Positions 1 through 7,169 of a stretch of 42,658 nt of DNA are shown in pieces (the first letter of the stretch is position 1; each line of letters starts with the position of its first letter). Origin of the DNA: Aeromicrobium sp. Lineage in GTDB: Bacteria; Actinomycetota; Actinomycetes; Propionibacteriales; Nocardioidaceae. Below the pieces are notes generated by a model, which did no database searches, was not told where the DNA came from, and was given only the letters and a program-made list of their open reading frames with translations. Both the position numbers and the translations under genes were made by a program. Where the stretch lies: contig JAOPXL010000135.1 of assembly GCA_025965175.1 (NCBI GenBank), positions 1-42,658 on the forward strand. Direction: 5' to 3'.

Positions 1-102
1 CGGCGCGAACGCCGAGTAGAGGCCTCCCGCGACGACGAGCCCCAGCAGGAGCACGACAAATCCGGCGAGTGGATGCCGGCGTCTCGTGGACAGTTTCCGC
101 AC
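1..102 (-). CDS. qcrC: Cytochrome bc1 complex diheme cytochrome c subunit, N-terminal part
   Basis: This is the first 34 residues of the c-type cytochrome of the actinobacterial bc1-aa3 supercomplex, which passes electrons from menaquinol to cytochrome oxidase at the membrane. The visible part reads RKLSTRRRHPLAG followed by a hydrophobic segment (VVLLLGLVVAGGLYSAFA), the usual QcrC signal/anchor; the CXXCH haem sites lie outside the window. An ATG at 114-112 is also in frame, but AGGA sits only 2 bases before it. The GTG at 102-100 has AGG six bases upstream and gives the M-x-K-L-S N-terminus usual in this family, so I prefer it. It follows ctaE on the same strand by about 70 bp, the normal ctaE-qcrCAB order. 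Confidence 0.85.
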   Translation of the reverse strand, partial: MRKLSTRRRHPLAGFVVLLLGLVVAGGLYSAFAP

Positions 103-174
103 CGAGAACCTCATTCCTGGAAGTAAAATCAGCGTACCTGTGTCAAGGACGCTGGGCTGAGTGAAAGTTGGGGG

Positions 175-813
175 CTAGCGGAGGAGGTAGATCGTGGCGA
201 ACAAGCCGACCCACACGATGTCCACGAAGTGCCAGTAGTAGGACACGACGATCGCGGAGATCGCCTGCTCGTGGGTGAACTTTCGGGCGGCGAACGTACG
301 GCCGATGACCAGCAGGAACGCGACGAGACCACCAATCACGTGGAGGCCGTGGAAGCCGGTCGCGAGGTAGAAGAGGCTGCCGTAGGGCGAGCCGGCGATC
401 GTGACGTTCTCGTGGACGAGCTCGGCGTACTCGGTGGCCTGGCCGCCGATGAAGATCGCGCCCATGAAGTACGTGAGGATGAACCACTCGCGCATGCCCC
501 ACTGGCTGATCTGGAACAGGCGACCCGTGCGGCCGGCCTTGCCCCGCTCAGCGGCGAACACGCCGAACTGGCAGGTCACCGAGGACAGCACGAGGATCGT
601 CGTGTTGGCCGTCGCGAACGGGATGTTGAGCTTGTCGGTCTCCGTCGCCCACAGGTCCGGTGAGATGTTCCGGATCGTGAAGTATGCGGCGAAGAGGCCG
701 GCGAAGAACATGAGCTCGCTGGAGAGCCACACGATGGTCCCCACCGTCACCATCGACGGTCGGCCTTCTTGGCCATGGAGTCGGGAAGCAGGAATCACGG
801 ATGTAGTCGCCAC
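175..813 (-). CDS. ctaE: Cytochrome c oxidase subunit III
   Basis: Membrane subunit III of the aa3-type cytochrome c oxidase. The 212-residue product has five hydrophobic helices, the short form typical of actinobacteria. Recognisable pieces are [17 protein letters not shown] near the N-terminus, a central [29 protein letters not shown], and a C-terminal [15 protein letters not shown] longer frame reaches 849, but family N-termini resemble [14 protein letters not shown], so the GTG at 813-811 fits. No Shine-Dalgarno precedes it; a CATAAT hexamer lies exactly six bases upstream, suggesting a leaderless mRNA. It is divergent from the receiver-like gene at 838 and reads towards qcrC. Confidence 0.93.
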   Translation of the reverse strand: MATTSVIPASRLHGQEGRPSMVTVGTIVWLSSELMFFAGLFAAYFTIRNISPDLWATETDKLNIPFATANTTILVLSSVTCQFGVFAAERGKAGRTGRLFQISQWGMREWFILTYFMGAIFIGGQATEYAELVHENVTIAGSPYGSLFYLATGFHGLHVIGGLVAFLLVIGRTFAARKFTHEQAISAIVVSYYWHFVDIVWVGLFATIYLLR

Positions 814-819
814 GGGTTC

Positions 820-825
820 ATTATG
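820..825 (-). promoter_or_regulatory. -10 box of leaderless ctaE promoter
   Basis: CATAAT on the minus strand, six bases (GAACCC) before the GTG start of ctaE. It directly abuts the plus-strand -10 at 826-831. No convincing -35 is seen. Confidence 0.6.
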
Positions 826-831
826 TACGAT
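826..831 (+). promoter_or_regulatory. -10 box of leaderless receiver-like gene promoter
   Basis: TACGAT, six bases (CGACTC) before the GTG at 838. It lies back to back with the ctaE -10, so two polymerases could hardly bind at once. Confidence 0.6.
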
Positions 832-837
832 CGACTC

Positions 838-1242
838 GTGAGTGAGCACAAGCCCCTACGTGTCCTGGTCTACAGCGACGATCGAGACGTCCGAGCCGCT
901 GTGATCTCGGCACTCGGCACTCGCCCTCACCCCGACCTGCCAAGCTTTGAGTACGTCGAGACGGCCACCGAGCCGGTGGTCTTCCAGCACCTCGACTCCG
1001 GTGGTATCGACCTCGTGATCCTCGACGGCGAGTCGGTGCCTGCCGGTGGCCTCGGCATCGCCCGCCAGGTCAAGGACGAGATCTTCCGGGCCCCGCCGGT
1101 GGTCGTGATCACCGGACGCCCCCAGGATGCGTGGCTCGCGACCTGGTCCCGTGCCGAGGCGGCTGTCTCGCACCCGATCGAGCCGATCCGTCTCGCCGAG
1201 GTCGTCATCGACCTGGCGCGCGGCGTGCTGCAGCCCGGCTGA
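838..1242 (+). CDS. Stand-alone receiver-like (CheY-fold) protein, atypical
   Basis: A 134-residue protein shaped like a single response-regulator receiver domain with no output domain. An acidic pair is at D14-D15 (VYSDD), the presumed phospho-acceptor is D63 in VILDGE, and the switch Thr is T92 in VVVITGR. The normally invariant Lys before Pro is replaced by His112 in SHPIEP, so phosphorylation chemistry may be altered or lost. Start GTG 838 is chosen because a -10 hexamer lies six bases upstream and the residues after it begin the first beta strand. It ends 11 bp before trpD and is probably co-transcribed with it. Its partner kinase, if any, is not in the window. Confidence 0.75.
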   Translation: MSEHKPLRVLVYSDDRDVRAAVISALGTRPHPDLPSFEYVETATEPVVFQHLDSGGIDLVILDGESVPAGGLGIARQVKDEIFRAPPVVVITGRPQDAWLATWSRAEAAVSHPIEPIRLAEVVIDLARGVLQPG

Positions 1243-1253
1243 GGGCGACCGAC

Positions 1254-2294
1254 ATGCCACAGACGTGGCCCGACGTGCTGACGGCACTCGTGGCCGGTCA
1301 GGACCTCGACGCGTCGACGGCGGTCTGGGCCATGGACCAGATCCTGGCCGGCGAGACGACGGACTCACAAATCGCCGGCTTCGCGGTCGCGCTGCGCGCC
1401 AAGGGGGAGACCGCCGAGGAGCTGCGCGGCCTTGCTGACGCGATGCTCGCCCGCGCGACACGTCTGGACATCCCCGGCCGGTTCGTCGACATTGTCGGCA
1501 CGGGCGGGGATCGCTCTCGGACCGTCAACATCTCGTCGATGTCGGCCGTCGTCGCCGCTGGCAGCGGGGTCGGCGTCGTCAAGCACGGCAACCGGGCGGC
1601 GTCCAGCGCCAGCGGGACCGCCGACGTGTTCGAGGTGCTGGGCATCCGGCTCGACGTCCCGGCCGCCCGCATCCCCGAGGTCTTCGCGCGCAGCGGCATC
1701 ACGTTCTGCTTCGCCCCGGTGTTTCACCCCTCGTTCCGTCACACGGCCGTGCCGCGGCGCGAGCTCGGCATCGCGACCCCGTTCAACTTCCTCGGCCCGC
1801 TCACCAACCCGGCCCAGCCCGCCGCGTCAGCGATCGGCTGCGCGGACGTGCGGATGGCGCCGCTGATGGCCGAGGTGCTCGCCACCCGGGGCCACGATGC
1901 CTTCGTGTTCCGCGGCGAGGACGGGCTCGACGAGATCACGATCACCACGACGACCCGCGTGTGGGAGGTGGCGGGCGGCAAGGTCGTGGAAAGCGTCCTG
2001 GATCCCACGGAGCTGGGGTTCGAGCTCGCGCCGCCGGCCAGCCTCGTGGGTGCGGACCCGGCGTTCAACGCCGACGTCTTCCGCCGCGTCGTCACCGGCG
2101 AGGTCTCGCCGGTGCGCGACGCCGTGCTGCTCAACGCTGGGGCTGCGATCGCCGCCCACGCGGCGGACGGTGGGCCGCTCGTCGAACGTCTGGCAGCGGG
2201 CGTCGAGCGGGCCCGGGCCTCGATCGACTCGGGCGCGGCCGCCGACACGCTGGCCAAGTGGGCGGCGGCCACGCAGGAGCTGGCCGTCCGCTGA
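1254..2294 (+). CDS. trpD: Anthranilate phosphoribosyltransferase
   Basis: Transfers the phosphoribosyl group of PRPP to anthranilate, the second step of tryptophan synthesis. The 346-residue product has the family landmarks: GTGGD at residues 82-86 (PRPP loop), KHGNR at 110-114, the substrate-loop region FHPSFRH, the FNFLGPLTNP segment, and DGLDEI for Mg2+ binding. Length is normal. The ATG at 1254 follows the receiver-like gene by 11 bp with a GAGG nearby, so the two likely share a transcript. It converges with the Lrp-like gene with only 10 bp between stops. No other trp gene is nearby, as in M. tuberculosis where trpD stands alone next to ctaE. Confidence 0.95.
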   Translation: MPQTWPDVLTALVAGQDLDASTAVWAMDQILAGETTDSQIAGFAVALRAKGETAEELRGLADAMLARATRLDIPGRFVDIVGTGGDRSRTVNISSMSAVVAAGSGVGVVKHGNRAASSASGTADVFEVLGIRLDVPAARIPEVFARSGITFCFAPVFHPSFRHTAVPRRELGIATPFNFLGPLTNPAQPAASAIGCADVRMAPLMAEVLATRGHDAFVFRGEDGLDEITITTTTRVWEVAGGKVVESVLDPTELGFELAPPASLVGADPAFNADVFRRVVTGEVSPVRDAVLLNAGAAIAAHAADGGPLVERLAAGVERARASIDSGAAADTLAKWAAATQELAVR

Positions 2295-2304
2295 TCCGTT
2301 GGGC

Positions 2305-2580
2305 CTACAGGCCGATGCTGAACGCGTCCTCGAGGTCGTGCTGGCTGTAGGCGCGATAGGCGATCTGCGTCTGCGTCGACAGCACCCCGTTGACCTTGTT
2401 GAGCTGATCGGCGACCACGGACGAGACGTCGTCGATCTGGCGGACCCGCACCATCGCCACCAGGTCGAGCTCACCGGTGACGGAGTAGACCTCGCTGACG
2501 CCGTCGATCGCTGCGATCCGCTCGGCGATCTCGGAGAGGCGCGCGACCTCGGCCTGGATGAAGACGATGGCGGTGATCAT
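2305..2580 (-). CDS. Lrp/AsnC effector (RAM) domain protein without DNA-binding domain
   Basis: A 91-residue protein consisting only of the Lrp/AsnC ligand-binding and oligomerisation fold (MITAIVFIQAEVARL...GVSEVYSVTGELDLVAMVRV). The helix-turn-helix half of full Lrp regulators is absent, so it is not expected to bind DNA alone; such stand-alone domains may bind amino acids or modulate partners. It sits between trpD and the exonuclease gene, as in related actinobacteria. The ATG at 2580 has no Shine-Dalgarno, but TAGGCT lies exactly six bases upstream, consistent with a leaderless transcript. Confidence 0.85.
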   Translation of the reverse strand: MITAIVFIQAEVARLSEIAERIAAIDGVSEVYSVTGELDLVAMVRVRQIDDVSSVVADQLNKVNGVLSTQTQIAYRAYSQHDLEDAFSIGL

Positions 2581-2586
2581 GTGCTC

Positions 2587-2592
2587 AGCCTA
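2587..2592 (-). promoter_or_regulatory. -10 box of leaderless Lrp-domain gene promoter
   Basis: TAGGCT on the minus strand with a six-base gap (GAGCAC) to the ATG at 2580. Confidence 0.6.
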
Positions 2593-2614
2593 GCCACGAC
2601 ACGCGTGCCGAGGG

Positions 2615-4318
2615 CTAGCCCGGCTGCTGCAGGAGCTGCCACGAGGAGCTGGCCTCCTCGAACGGCGTCAGGTGACGTGCCGCGCCCTCGAGCGGCGCGT
2701 GCCAGGCGCCACGGACCATCCGGAGCCCCGGTGAGTCGAGCCAGCGCAGCAGGGTCTCGGTCTCCTCCGCGGTCGCCGCCGGGATCGGCCCGAAGCCGCC
2801 GACGACGGTCTCGGCGGTCGCCAGCAGCGCGTCGACCCACCCGGTCGGGTGGGTGCCACGTGGGAGCACCCCGGCGGCGGCGAGTCGGCCGTGGCGGATC
2901 ACGTGTACCTCCCAGCCCTGCGGGTGCGGGGTCGCCGCGACGAGCTCCTCGACGCCGGTGAGCTCGCGCAGGCGCTGCGTGCGCACGACGGCGCGCAGGA
3001 ACCCCGTGAGCCGGTCCCGCCACATCGCGGCGTCCTCGAAGCGCTCCGCGCGGGCGAGGTCGAGCATGTGCTGGCGGACGGCGGTCACGAGCTCGTGCGG
3101 GTCGCCGGTCATCGCACGACGTACGCGCTGGACCTCCGCGGCGTAGTCGTCGACGTCGGCCGAGCCGTCGCAGGGCGACAGGCACTGCCCCATCTCGGCG
3201 AGTGCGCACGGCGACCGCTTCGACCGCAGCACGAGCCGCGGCGTGCACTGGCGGATCTTGTAGGAGTCGTGCAGCGCCGTCAGCGCCCCTTCCGCGGCCG
3301 AGCGTCCGCGGAACGGCCCGATGTAGTCGGCCTGGTCGTCCAGGATCGTCCGGACGATCGACAGCCGGGGCCAGGGCTCCCGGGTCAGCTTGAGCCACGT
3401 CAGTCGCTCGGGGAACCGGGAGCGTCGGTTGTAGGGCGGGCGGTGTCGGCCGATCAGCCGCAGCTCACGGACCTGCGCCTCGAGGGCCGTCGCGCACACG
3501 ATCCCCTCGATGCGCTGGGCCAGCATGACCATCTCGCCCATGCGGGTGCGGGTCTCGGCCTTGGTGAAGTACGAGCGGGTGCGGGTCCGCAGGTTGCGGG
3601 ACGTGCCGACGTAGAGGATCTCGTCGTTGGCATCACGGAAGAGGTAGACGCCCGGCGCCTCGGGCAGGTGCTCGGCGAGGTGGCGCTTGCGGCGCTGCTC
3701 CGGCTTGACCTTGGAGGTGTAGGTCGACACCTCCTCCAACGTCGTGACACCGAGCGGCCCCAGCCGCTCGAAGAGCGCGTGCAGCACGTCGACCGTCGCC
3801 CGTGCGTCCGACAGCGCCCGGTGGTTGGGGGTCGAGGTCGCCCCGAACGCCGCGGCGAGCGTCGAGAGCTTGCAGTTGGGCACCTCCTCGCGGCTCAGGA
3901 CCCGCCGGGCCAGGACCGCGGTGTCGAGCGTCTCGAAGCCCGGCCACGGGATCGCGAGCTCCCGGCTGAAGTGCTTGAGGAAGCCCACGTCGAACGGGGC
4001 GTTGTGCGCCACGAGGATCGTCCCCCGGGCGAACTCCAGGAAGCTGGGCAGGACCTCCGCGATCCGCGGCGCCCCGATGACCATCTGGTTGGTGATCCCG
4101 GTCAGGACCGTGATGTAGGCCGGGATCAGCTCGTCGGGGTTGACGAGGGTCTGGAACTCGCCCAGCACCTCGCCGCCGCGGACCTTGACGGCACCGAACT
4201 CGGTGATCCGGGAGCCCTTTGCCGCCGAGCCGCCCGTGGTCTCGAGGTCGACCACACAGAAGGTCACGTCGGACAGCGGACGGCCGAGCTCGTCGAATGA
4301 TCCCTGGACTGCTTGCAC
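2615..4318 (-). CDS. DEDDh 3'-5' exonuclease fused to UvrC-like GIY-YIG domain
   Basis: A 567-residue two-part nuclease like M. tuberculosis Rv2191. Residues about 15-185 are a DnaQ-type DEDDh exonuclease: D24 and E26 in VVDLETTGG, D110 in HNAPFDVGF, H166 and D171 in NHRALSDA. Residues about 215-300 are a GIY-YIG nuclease domain resembling the UvrC N-terminus (GVYLF at 223, YVGTSRNLR at 236). The rest resembles the UvrC middle region. It probably works in DNA repair or proofreading, but the substrate is not shown. The open frame extends to 4576, yet homology starts just after the GTG at 4318, which has TAGCGT seven bases upstream, so the shorter leaderless start is used. Confidence 0.88.
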   Translation of the reverse strand: MQAVQGSFDELGRPLSDVTFCVVDLETTGGSAAKGSRITEFGAVKVRGGEVLGEFQTLVNPDELIPAYITVLTGITNQMVIGAPRIAEVLPSFLEFARGTILVAHNAPFDVGFLKHFSRELAIPWPGFETLDTAVLARRVLSREEVPNCKLSTLAAAFGATSTPNHRALSDARATVDVLHALFERLGPLGVTTLEEVSTYTSKVKPEQRRKRHLAEHLPEAPGVYLFRDANDEILYVGTSRNLRTRTRSYFTKAETRTRMGEMVMLAQRIEGIVCATALEAQVRELRLIGRHRPPYNRRSRFPERLTWLKLTREPWPRLSIVRTILDDQADYIGPFRGRSAAEGALTALHDSYKIRQCTPRLVLRSKRSPCALAEMGQCLSPCDGSADVDDYAAEVQRVRRAMTGDPHELVTAVRQHMLDLARAERFEDAAMWRDRLTGFLRAVVRTQRLRELTGVEELVAATPHPQGWEVHVIRHGRLAAAGVLPRGTHPTGWVDALLATAETVVGGFGPIPAATAEETETLLRWLDSPGLRMVRGAWHAPLEGAARHLTPFEEASSSWQLLQQPG

Positions 4319-4325
4319 GCGGCAC

Positions 4326-4331
4326 ACGCTA
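4326..4331 (-). promoter_or_regulatory. -10 box of leaderless exonuclease promoter
   Basis: TAGCGT on the minus strand, seven bases before the GTG at 4318. No Shine-Dalgarno is present. Confidence 0.55.
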
Positions 4332-4464
4332 GGCGGCGGCACCGACAGACCGGGGTAGCCACGCGGCGGCCGCTGCGGTCCCCGGCGTTTTTGTCGGACG
4401 GGGCTCCTAGCGTGGTCGAGGTCCCCGAACGACGGGGTCAGGATCAGCCCAGGAGGTGCCGGAA

Positions 4465-4701
4465 ATGCACGAGTCACACGAACCCACGGACTCGGTGGTC
4501 GTCGACTGCGACCGCTGCCTCGTCCGCAGTCCCAGCGCCTGCGGCGACTGCGTCGTGACGTTCCTGCTGGGGGCACCCCCCGCAGGCATCGAGATCGACG
4601 CCGACGAGATGGCGGCGCTCAGCGTCCTGTCCGACGCCGGCCTGACCCCACCGCTGCGCCTCGTGACTCCTGTCACGGGCCCCGAGACGCAAGCAGTCTG
4701 A
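4465..4701 (+). CDS. Small conserved protein with two CxxC pairs
   Basis: A 78-residue protein beginning MHESHEPTDS. Four cysteines, C15-x2-C18 and C26-x2-C29, form a likely zinc- or iron-sulfur-binding knuckle (DCDRC...CGDC); the rest ends in an acidic helix and a short tail. Function unknown; I recall similar small proteins beside the NlpC/P60 gene in other actinobacteria. The ATG at 4465 is supported by a perfect AGGAGG at 4451-4456, eight bases upstream, and preferred over the in-frame GTG at 4456 that overlaps that site. It is followed by the riboswitch promoter, so it belongs to a separate transcript from the peptidase genes. Confidence 0.8.
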   Translation: MHESHEPTDSVVVDCDRCLVRSPSACGDCVVTFLLGAPPAGIEIDADEMAALSVLSDAGLTPPLRLVTPVTGPETQAV

Positions 4702-4715
4702 CCTGCCTGTCGAAG

Positions 4716-4743
4716 TTGAACTGTTCGCCAGAGCACGTATAGT
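4716..4743 (+). promoter_or_regulatory. Sigma-A type promoter of the riboswitch-peptidase operon
   Basis: TTGAAC (4716-4721), a 16-bp spacer, and TATAGT (4738-4743). This is the best full -35/-10 match in the window. Transcription would begin near 4750, giving a leader of about 200 bases that holds the riboswitch. Confidence 0.75.
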
Positions 4744-4792
4744 CGATCCTCGTGCGTCCGGATAACGGCGACCGTCCAGGTCGGCGTCGGGC

Positions 4793-4936
4793 GCACCGTC
4801 GAGTCGTCACAGTCATGGGGAAGATGCCTGGGACGAACCGGGGAACCAAGTAACTGGGGTGAATCGGACCGCGTTCGCGCGGACCGTAGGGCAATCCGAG
4901 GCCCGAATCCGTCAGCTCACCCGGTAGACGTCGAGG
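4793..4936 (+). ncRNA. c-di-AMP riboswitch (ydaO-yuaA leader)
   Basis: The leader carries the conserved blocks of the c-di-AMP aptamer: GGGGAACC and CTGGGGTGAATC around 4840-4865, a GC-rich hairpin CGGACCGCG-TTCG-CGCGGACCG closing with a UUCG tetraloop near 4865-4887, then GTAGGGCAATCCGAGG, AATCCGTCAGCTCACC and CGGTAGACGTC near 4886-4931. This class is known to control cell-wall hydrolases of the NlpC/P60 and Rpf type in actinobacteria, normally switching expression off when c-di-AMP is bound. It lies between a strong promoter and the Shine-Dalgarno (AGGAG at 4941) of the NlpC/P60 gene. No T-rich terminator is seen, so regulation may act on ribosome access or by another mechanism. Boundaries are approximate. 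Confidence 0.93.
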
Positions 4937-4951
4937 ATGTAGGAGTTCTGC

Positions 4952-5920
4952 GTGCGCATGTCACGTTCTTCGGCGCGCCGCGGCATCACCGCCGCCGCTG
5001 CCATCGCCCTCACGGGCGCACTGTTCACCATTCCGTCGGCCCAGGCCGCGCCGGACGTCACGAAGAAGGACGTCGAGCGGGCCTTCCACGAGGCCGAGAC
5101 GATCAACGAGCAGGTCAACGCCATCGGCGTGCGGGTCAAGCAGACCCAGGCCGAGATCGATGACATCTCCGCCGACATCAAGCACGATCTGGTCGCGTAC
5201 AACGCGCAGAAGGACGAGCTCAGCGGCGCGATCGTGCAGCAGCAGATGGACGCGCCGCTCGGCCCGACGGCCAACCTGCTCGGCAGCAGCAACCCCGAGG
5301 AGCTCCTCGACGGCCTCGGCGCCGTCCAGGCCCTCAACAGCACGCGCGCCGACGCGCTCGCGCAATTCGCCGACAGCAGCACCGCGCTCAAGAACCGTCG
5401 CGCCCAGCTGGAGGACCGCCGCAAGGACCTGGCTGCGGCCAAGAAGGACGCCGACGGCAAGCGCGCCAAGATCCAGAAGAAGTACCAGAACGCCAAGGCC
5501 GAGCTCGCTCGCCTCAACGCCGCCGACCAGGCCTCGCTCAACAGCAGCGACACCAACCTGGACTTCAACCCGTCCGCCTCGGGCCGGGCCAAGGCGGCCG
5601 TGGCGTTCGCGCTCGCCCAGCTCGGTGAGCCGTACGTCTACGGTGGCGCCGGCCCCAGCAGCTGGGACTGCTCGGGCCTCATGATGAAGGCCTGGGCGGC
5701 TGCCGGTGTCACGATCCCGCGTGTCGTCGGCCCCCAGATGTCGGCCGGCAAGCGGATCTCGCTCAGCCAGGTGCAGCCCGGTGACCTGGTGGCGTACGGC
5801 GACATGTCCCACATCGGGATGGCCCTCGGCAACGGCAAGGTCGTGCACGCGCCGCGCCCCGGCAAGAGCGTCGAGATCACCAGCCTGAGCGGCTTCACCG
5901 TCGCAGCGCGGGTTGGCTGA
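4952..5920 (+). CDS. Secreted NlpC/P60 peptidoglycan endopeptidase
   Basis: A 322-residue exported cell-wall hydrolase that should cut the D-Glu-diaminopimelate bond of stem peptides. A signal peptide with a twin-arginine-like basic start ends about residue 32 (SAQA/APD). Residues about 38-195 are a charged coiled coil, as in RipA-type proteins. Residues about 210-322 are the NlpC/P60 domain with catalytic C240 in SSWDCSGL, H287 in DMSHIGMALG and H299 in VVHAP. The GTG at 4952 is chosen because AGGAG (4941-4945) is six bases upstream; the ATG at 4958 is the alternative. It sits behind the c-di-AMP riboswitch and overlaps the next gene by 8 bp. The M. tuberculosis counterpart by position is Rv2190c. 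Confidence 0.94.
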   Translation: MRMSRSSARRGITAAAAIALTGALFTIPSAQAAPDVTKKDVERAFHEAETINEQVNAIGVRVKQTQAEIDDISADIKHDLVAYNAQKDELSGAIVQQQMDAPLGPTANLLGSSNPEELLDGLGAVQALNSTRADALAQFADSSTALKNRRAQLEDRRKDLAAAKKDADGKRAKIQKKYQNAKAELARLNAADQASLNSSDTNLDFNPSASGRAKAAVAFALAQLGEPYVYGGAGPSSWDCSGLMMKAWAAAGVTIPRVVGPQMSAGKRISLSQVQPGDLVAYGDMSHIGMALGNGKVVHAPRPGKSVEITSLSGFTVAARVG

Positions 5921-7169
5921 CACCAGTCCTCGACCGTCGCCCAACGTGGCGGCGGTCCTGGTCCTGGCGCTGCTCGCCGGCGTCCTGCTGCTCTGGCAGC
6001 GACCGTGGGCGTCCTCCTCCAACGACGCCGCAACCTCCGCCGAGCTTCCCTCCGACGTCTCGTCGCGGCTGACCGGCCAGCTCCGGTCGCTGGCGGCGGC
6101 AGACAACCAGAGGGCGTTCGTCGGGACATCCGGGTCCCTGCCCGACGCCGCCCGGTTCGGCCGACGCACGTGGTCGTCGCTGCGGGCGCTTGGCGCGACC
6201 GACCTCGACCTCCGGTACGTCAGCGGGGGAGAGGTCGCGGACCGTGCCGACGGCTCGGCCGAGGCGATCGTCGACGTGTCCTGGCGGGCCGGCAGGGAGT
6301 CCGGGCTCGGCGCCGAGGCCCTCCACCGGTCCACCGTGGCGCTGCGGATCGCGCCGCAGGCCGACGGTGGGTTGTCGATCGTCGGGGCGGCCTCACGCAC
6401 GGGTCCGCTGCCCCTCTGGCTGGCCGGCCGGGTTGAGGTCGAGCACGGCCGCGGCGCGGTCGTGGTGACGGTTGACGGCGGGGACGGGAGCTTCCCGCTC
6501 GTGTCGATGGGCGAGGTGGCGCGTGACGCGGTGACCCGGGTTGTCCCGAAGGCCGCGGGGGAGGTCACGGTCGTGATGCCACACACCCAGGGGCAGGCCG
6601 CGATGCTGCTCGGCCAGGAGGCCGACACCGTCGCCCCGATCGCCGCCGTCGCGACACGGCTCGACGACCGTTCGTCCGCGCGTGCTCGCGACGTCGTCGT
6701 GCTCAACCCCCGGGTGTTCAGCACGATGAACCAGCGGGCCGCACAGGTCGTGCTGACCCACGAGGCGACCCATCTGCTGACCGGTGCGGTCGGCACCCGC
6801 GCTGCCACGTGGGTCGTGGAGGGCTTCGCCGACTTCGTGGCCCTGCACGACGACACCGAGCCGCTGTCGGTCAGCGCTGGGCAGGTCCTGAGCCAGGTCC
6901 GGGACGGTCAGGTCCCGCAGCAGCTGCCCGACGCCGAGCAGTTCTCCTCCGCCGGCCGTGGGCTCGGCGCGGTCTACGAGTCGACCTGGATGATCTTCCG
7001 AATGCTCGGCGAGCGCTACCCGGACAGCAGCATCGTCGAGCTCTACCGGTCCGTGCTGGCCGGCCGACCGGTGGCCCGTGCGCTCGACGCGTCGACGGGC
7101 CTGAGCGTCGAGCAGCTCACCGCCCAGTGGCGCCGCTACCTGACGAAGAGTGCCTCGACCGTGTCGTGA
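5913..7169 (+). CDS. Membrane-anchored HExxH metallopeptidase-like protein
   Basis: A 418-residue protein with one N-terminal membrane segment (residues about 12-29) and a large outside part. Residues 283-287 read HEATH, followed by E303 in WVVEGFADFVA; this HExxH-x15-E arrangement is typical of gluzincin peptidases of the MA clan. Substrate unknown. The TTG at 5913 overlaps the end of the NlpC/P60 gene by 8 bp, which suggests translational coupling; a GTG at 5946 would remove the first 11 residues but leave most of the anchor. It should share the riboswitch-controlled transcript. Its 3' end overlaps the convergent acyl-CoA ligase gene by 34 bp. Confidence 0.75.
   Translation: MADTSPRPSPNVAAVLVLALLAGVLLLWQRPWASSSNDAATSAELPSDVSSRLTGQLRSLAAADNQRAFVGTSGSLPDAARFGRRTWSSLRALGATDLDLRYVSGGEVADRADGSAEAIVDVSWRAGRESGLGAEALHRSTVALRIAPQADGGLSIVGAASRTGPLPLWLAGRVEVEHGRGAVVVTVDGGDGSFPLVSMGEVARDAVTRVVPKAAGEVTVVMPHTQGQAAMLLGQEADTVAPIAAVATRLDDRSSARARDVVVLNPRVFSTMNQRAAQVVLTHEATHLLTGAVGTRAATWVVEGFADFVALHDDTEPLSVSAGQVLSQVRDGQVPQQLPDAEQFSSAGRGLGAVYESTWMIFRMLGERYPDSSIVELYRSVLAGRPVARALDASTGLSVEQLTAQWRRYLTKSASTVS

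Noticed and set aside
141-146. Minus-strand TTGACA upstream of qcrC as a separate promoter
   Set aside because: No TANNNT hexamer lies at 16-18 bp from it; qcrC more likely shares the ctaE transcript.
3342-4300. Plus-strand frame of up to 483 residues opposite the exonuclease gene
   Set aside because: Shadow of the DEDDh/GIY-YIG gene; no motifs.
4936-4951. Rho-independent terminator as the expression platform of the c-di-AMP riboswitch
   Set aside because: There is no T-rich tract between the aptamer and the start codon; control by another route is more likely.
4961-6856. 631-residue open frame opposite the NlpC/P60 and HExxH genes
   Set aside because: It is an antisense shadow of two well-supported genes, with no recognisable motifs and composition typical of G+C-rich shadow frames.
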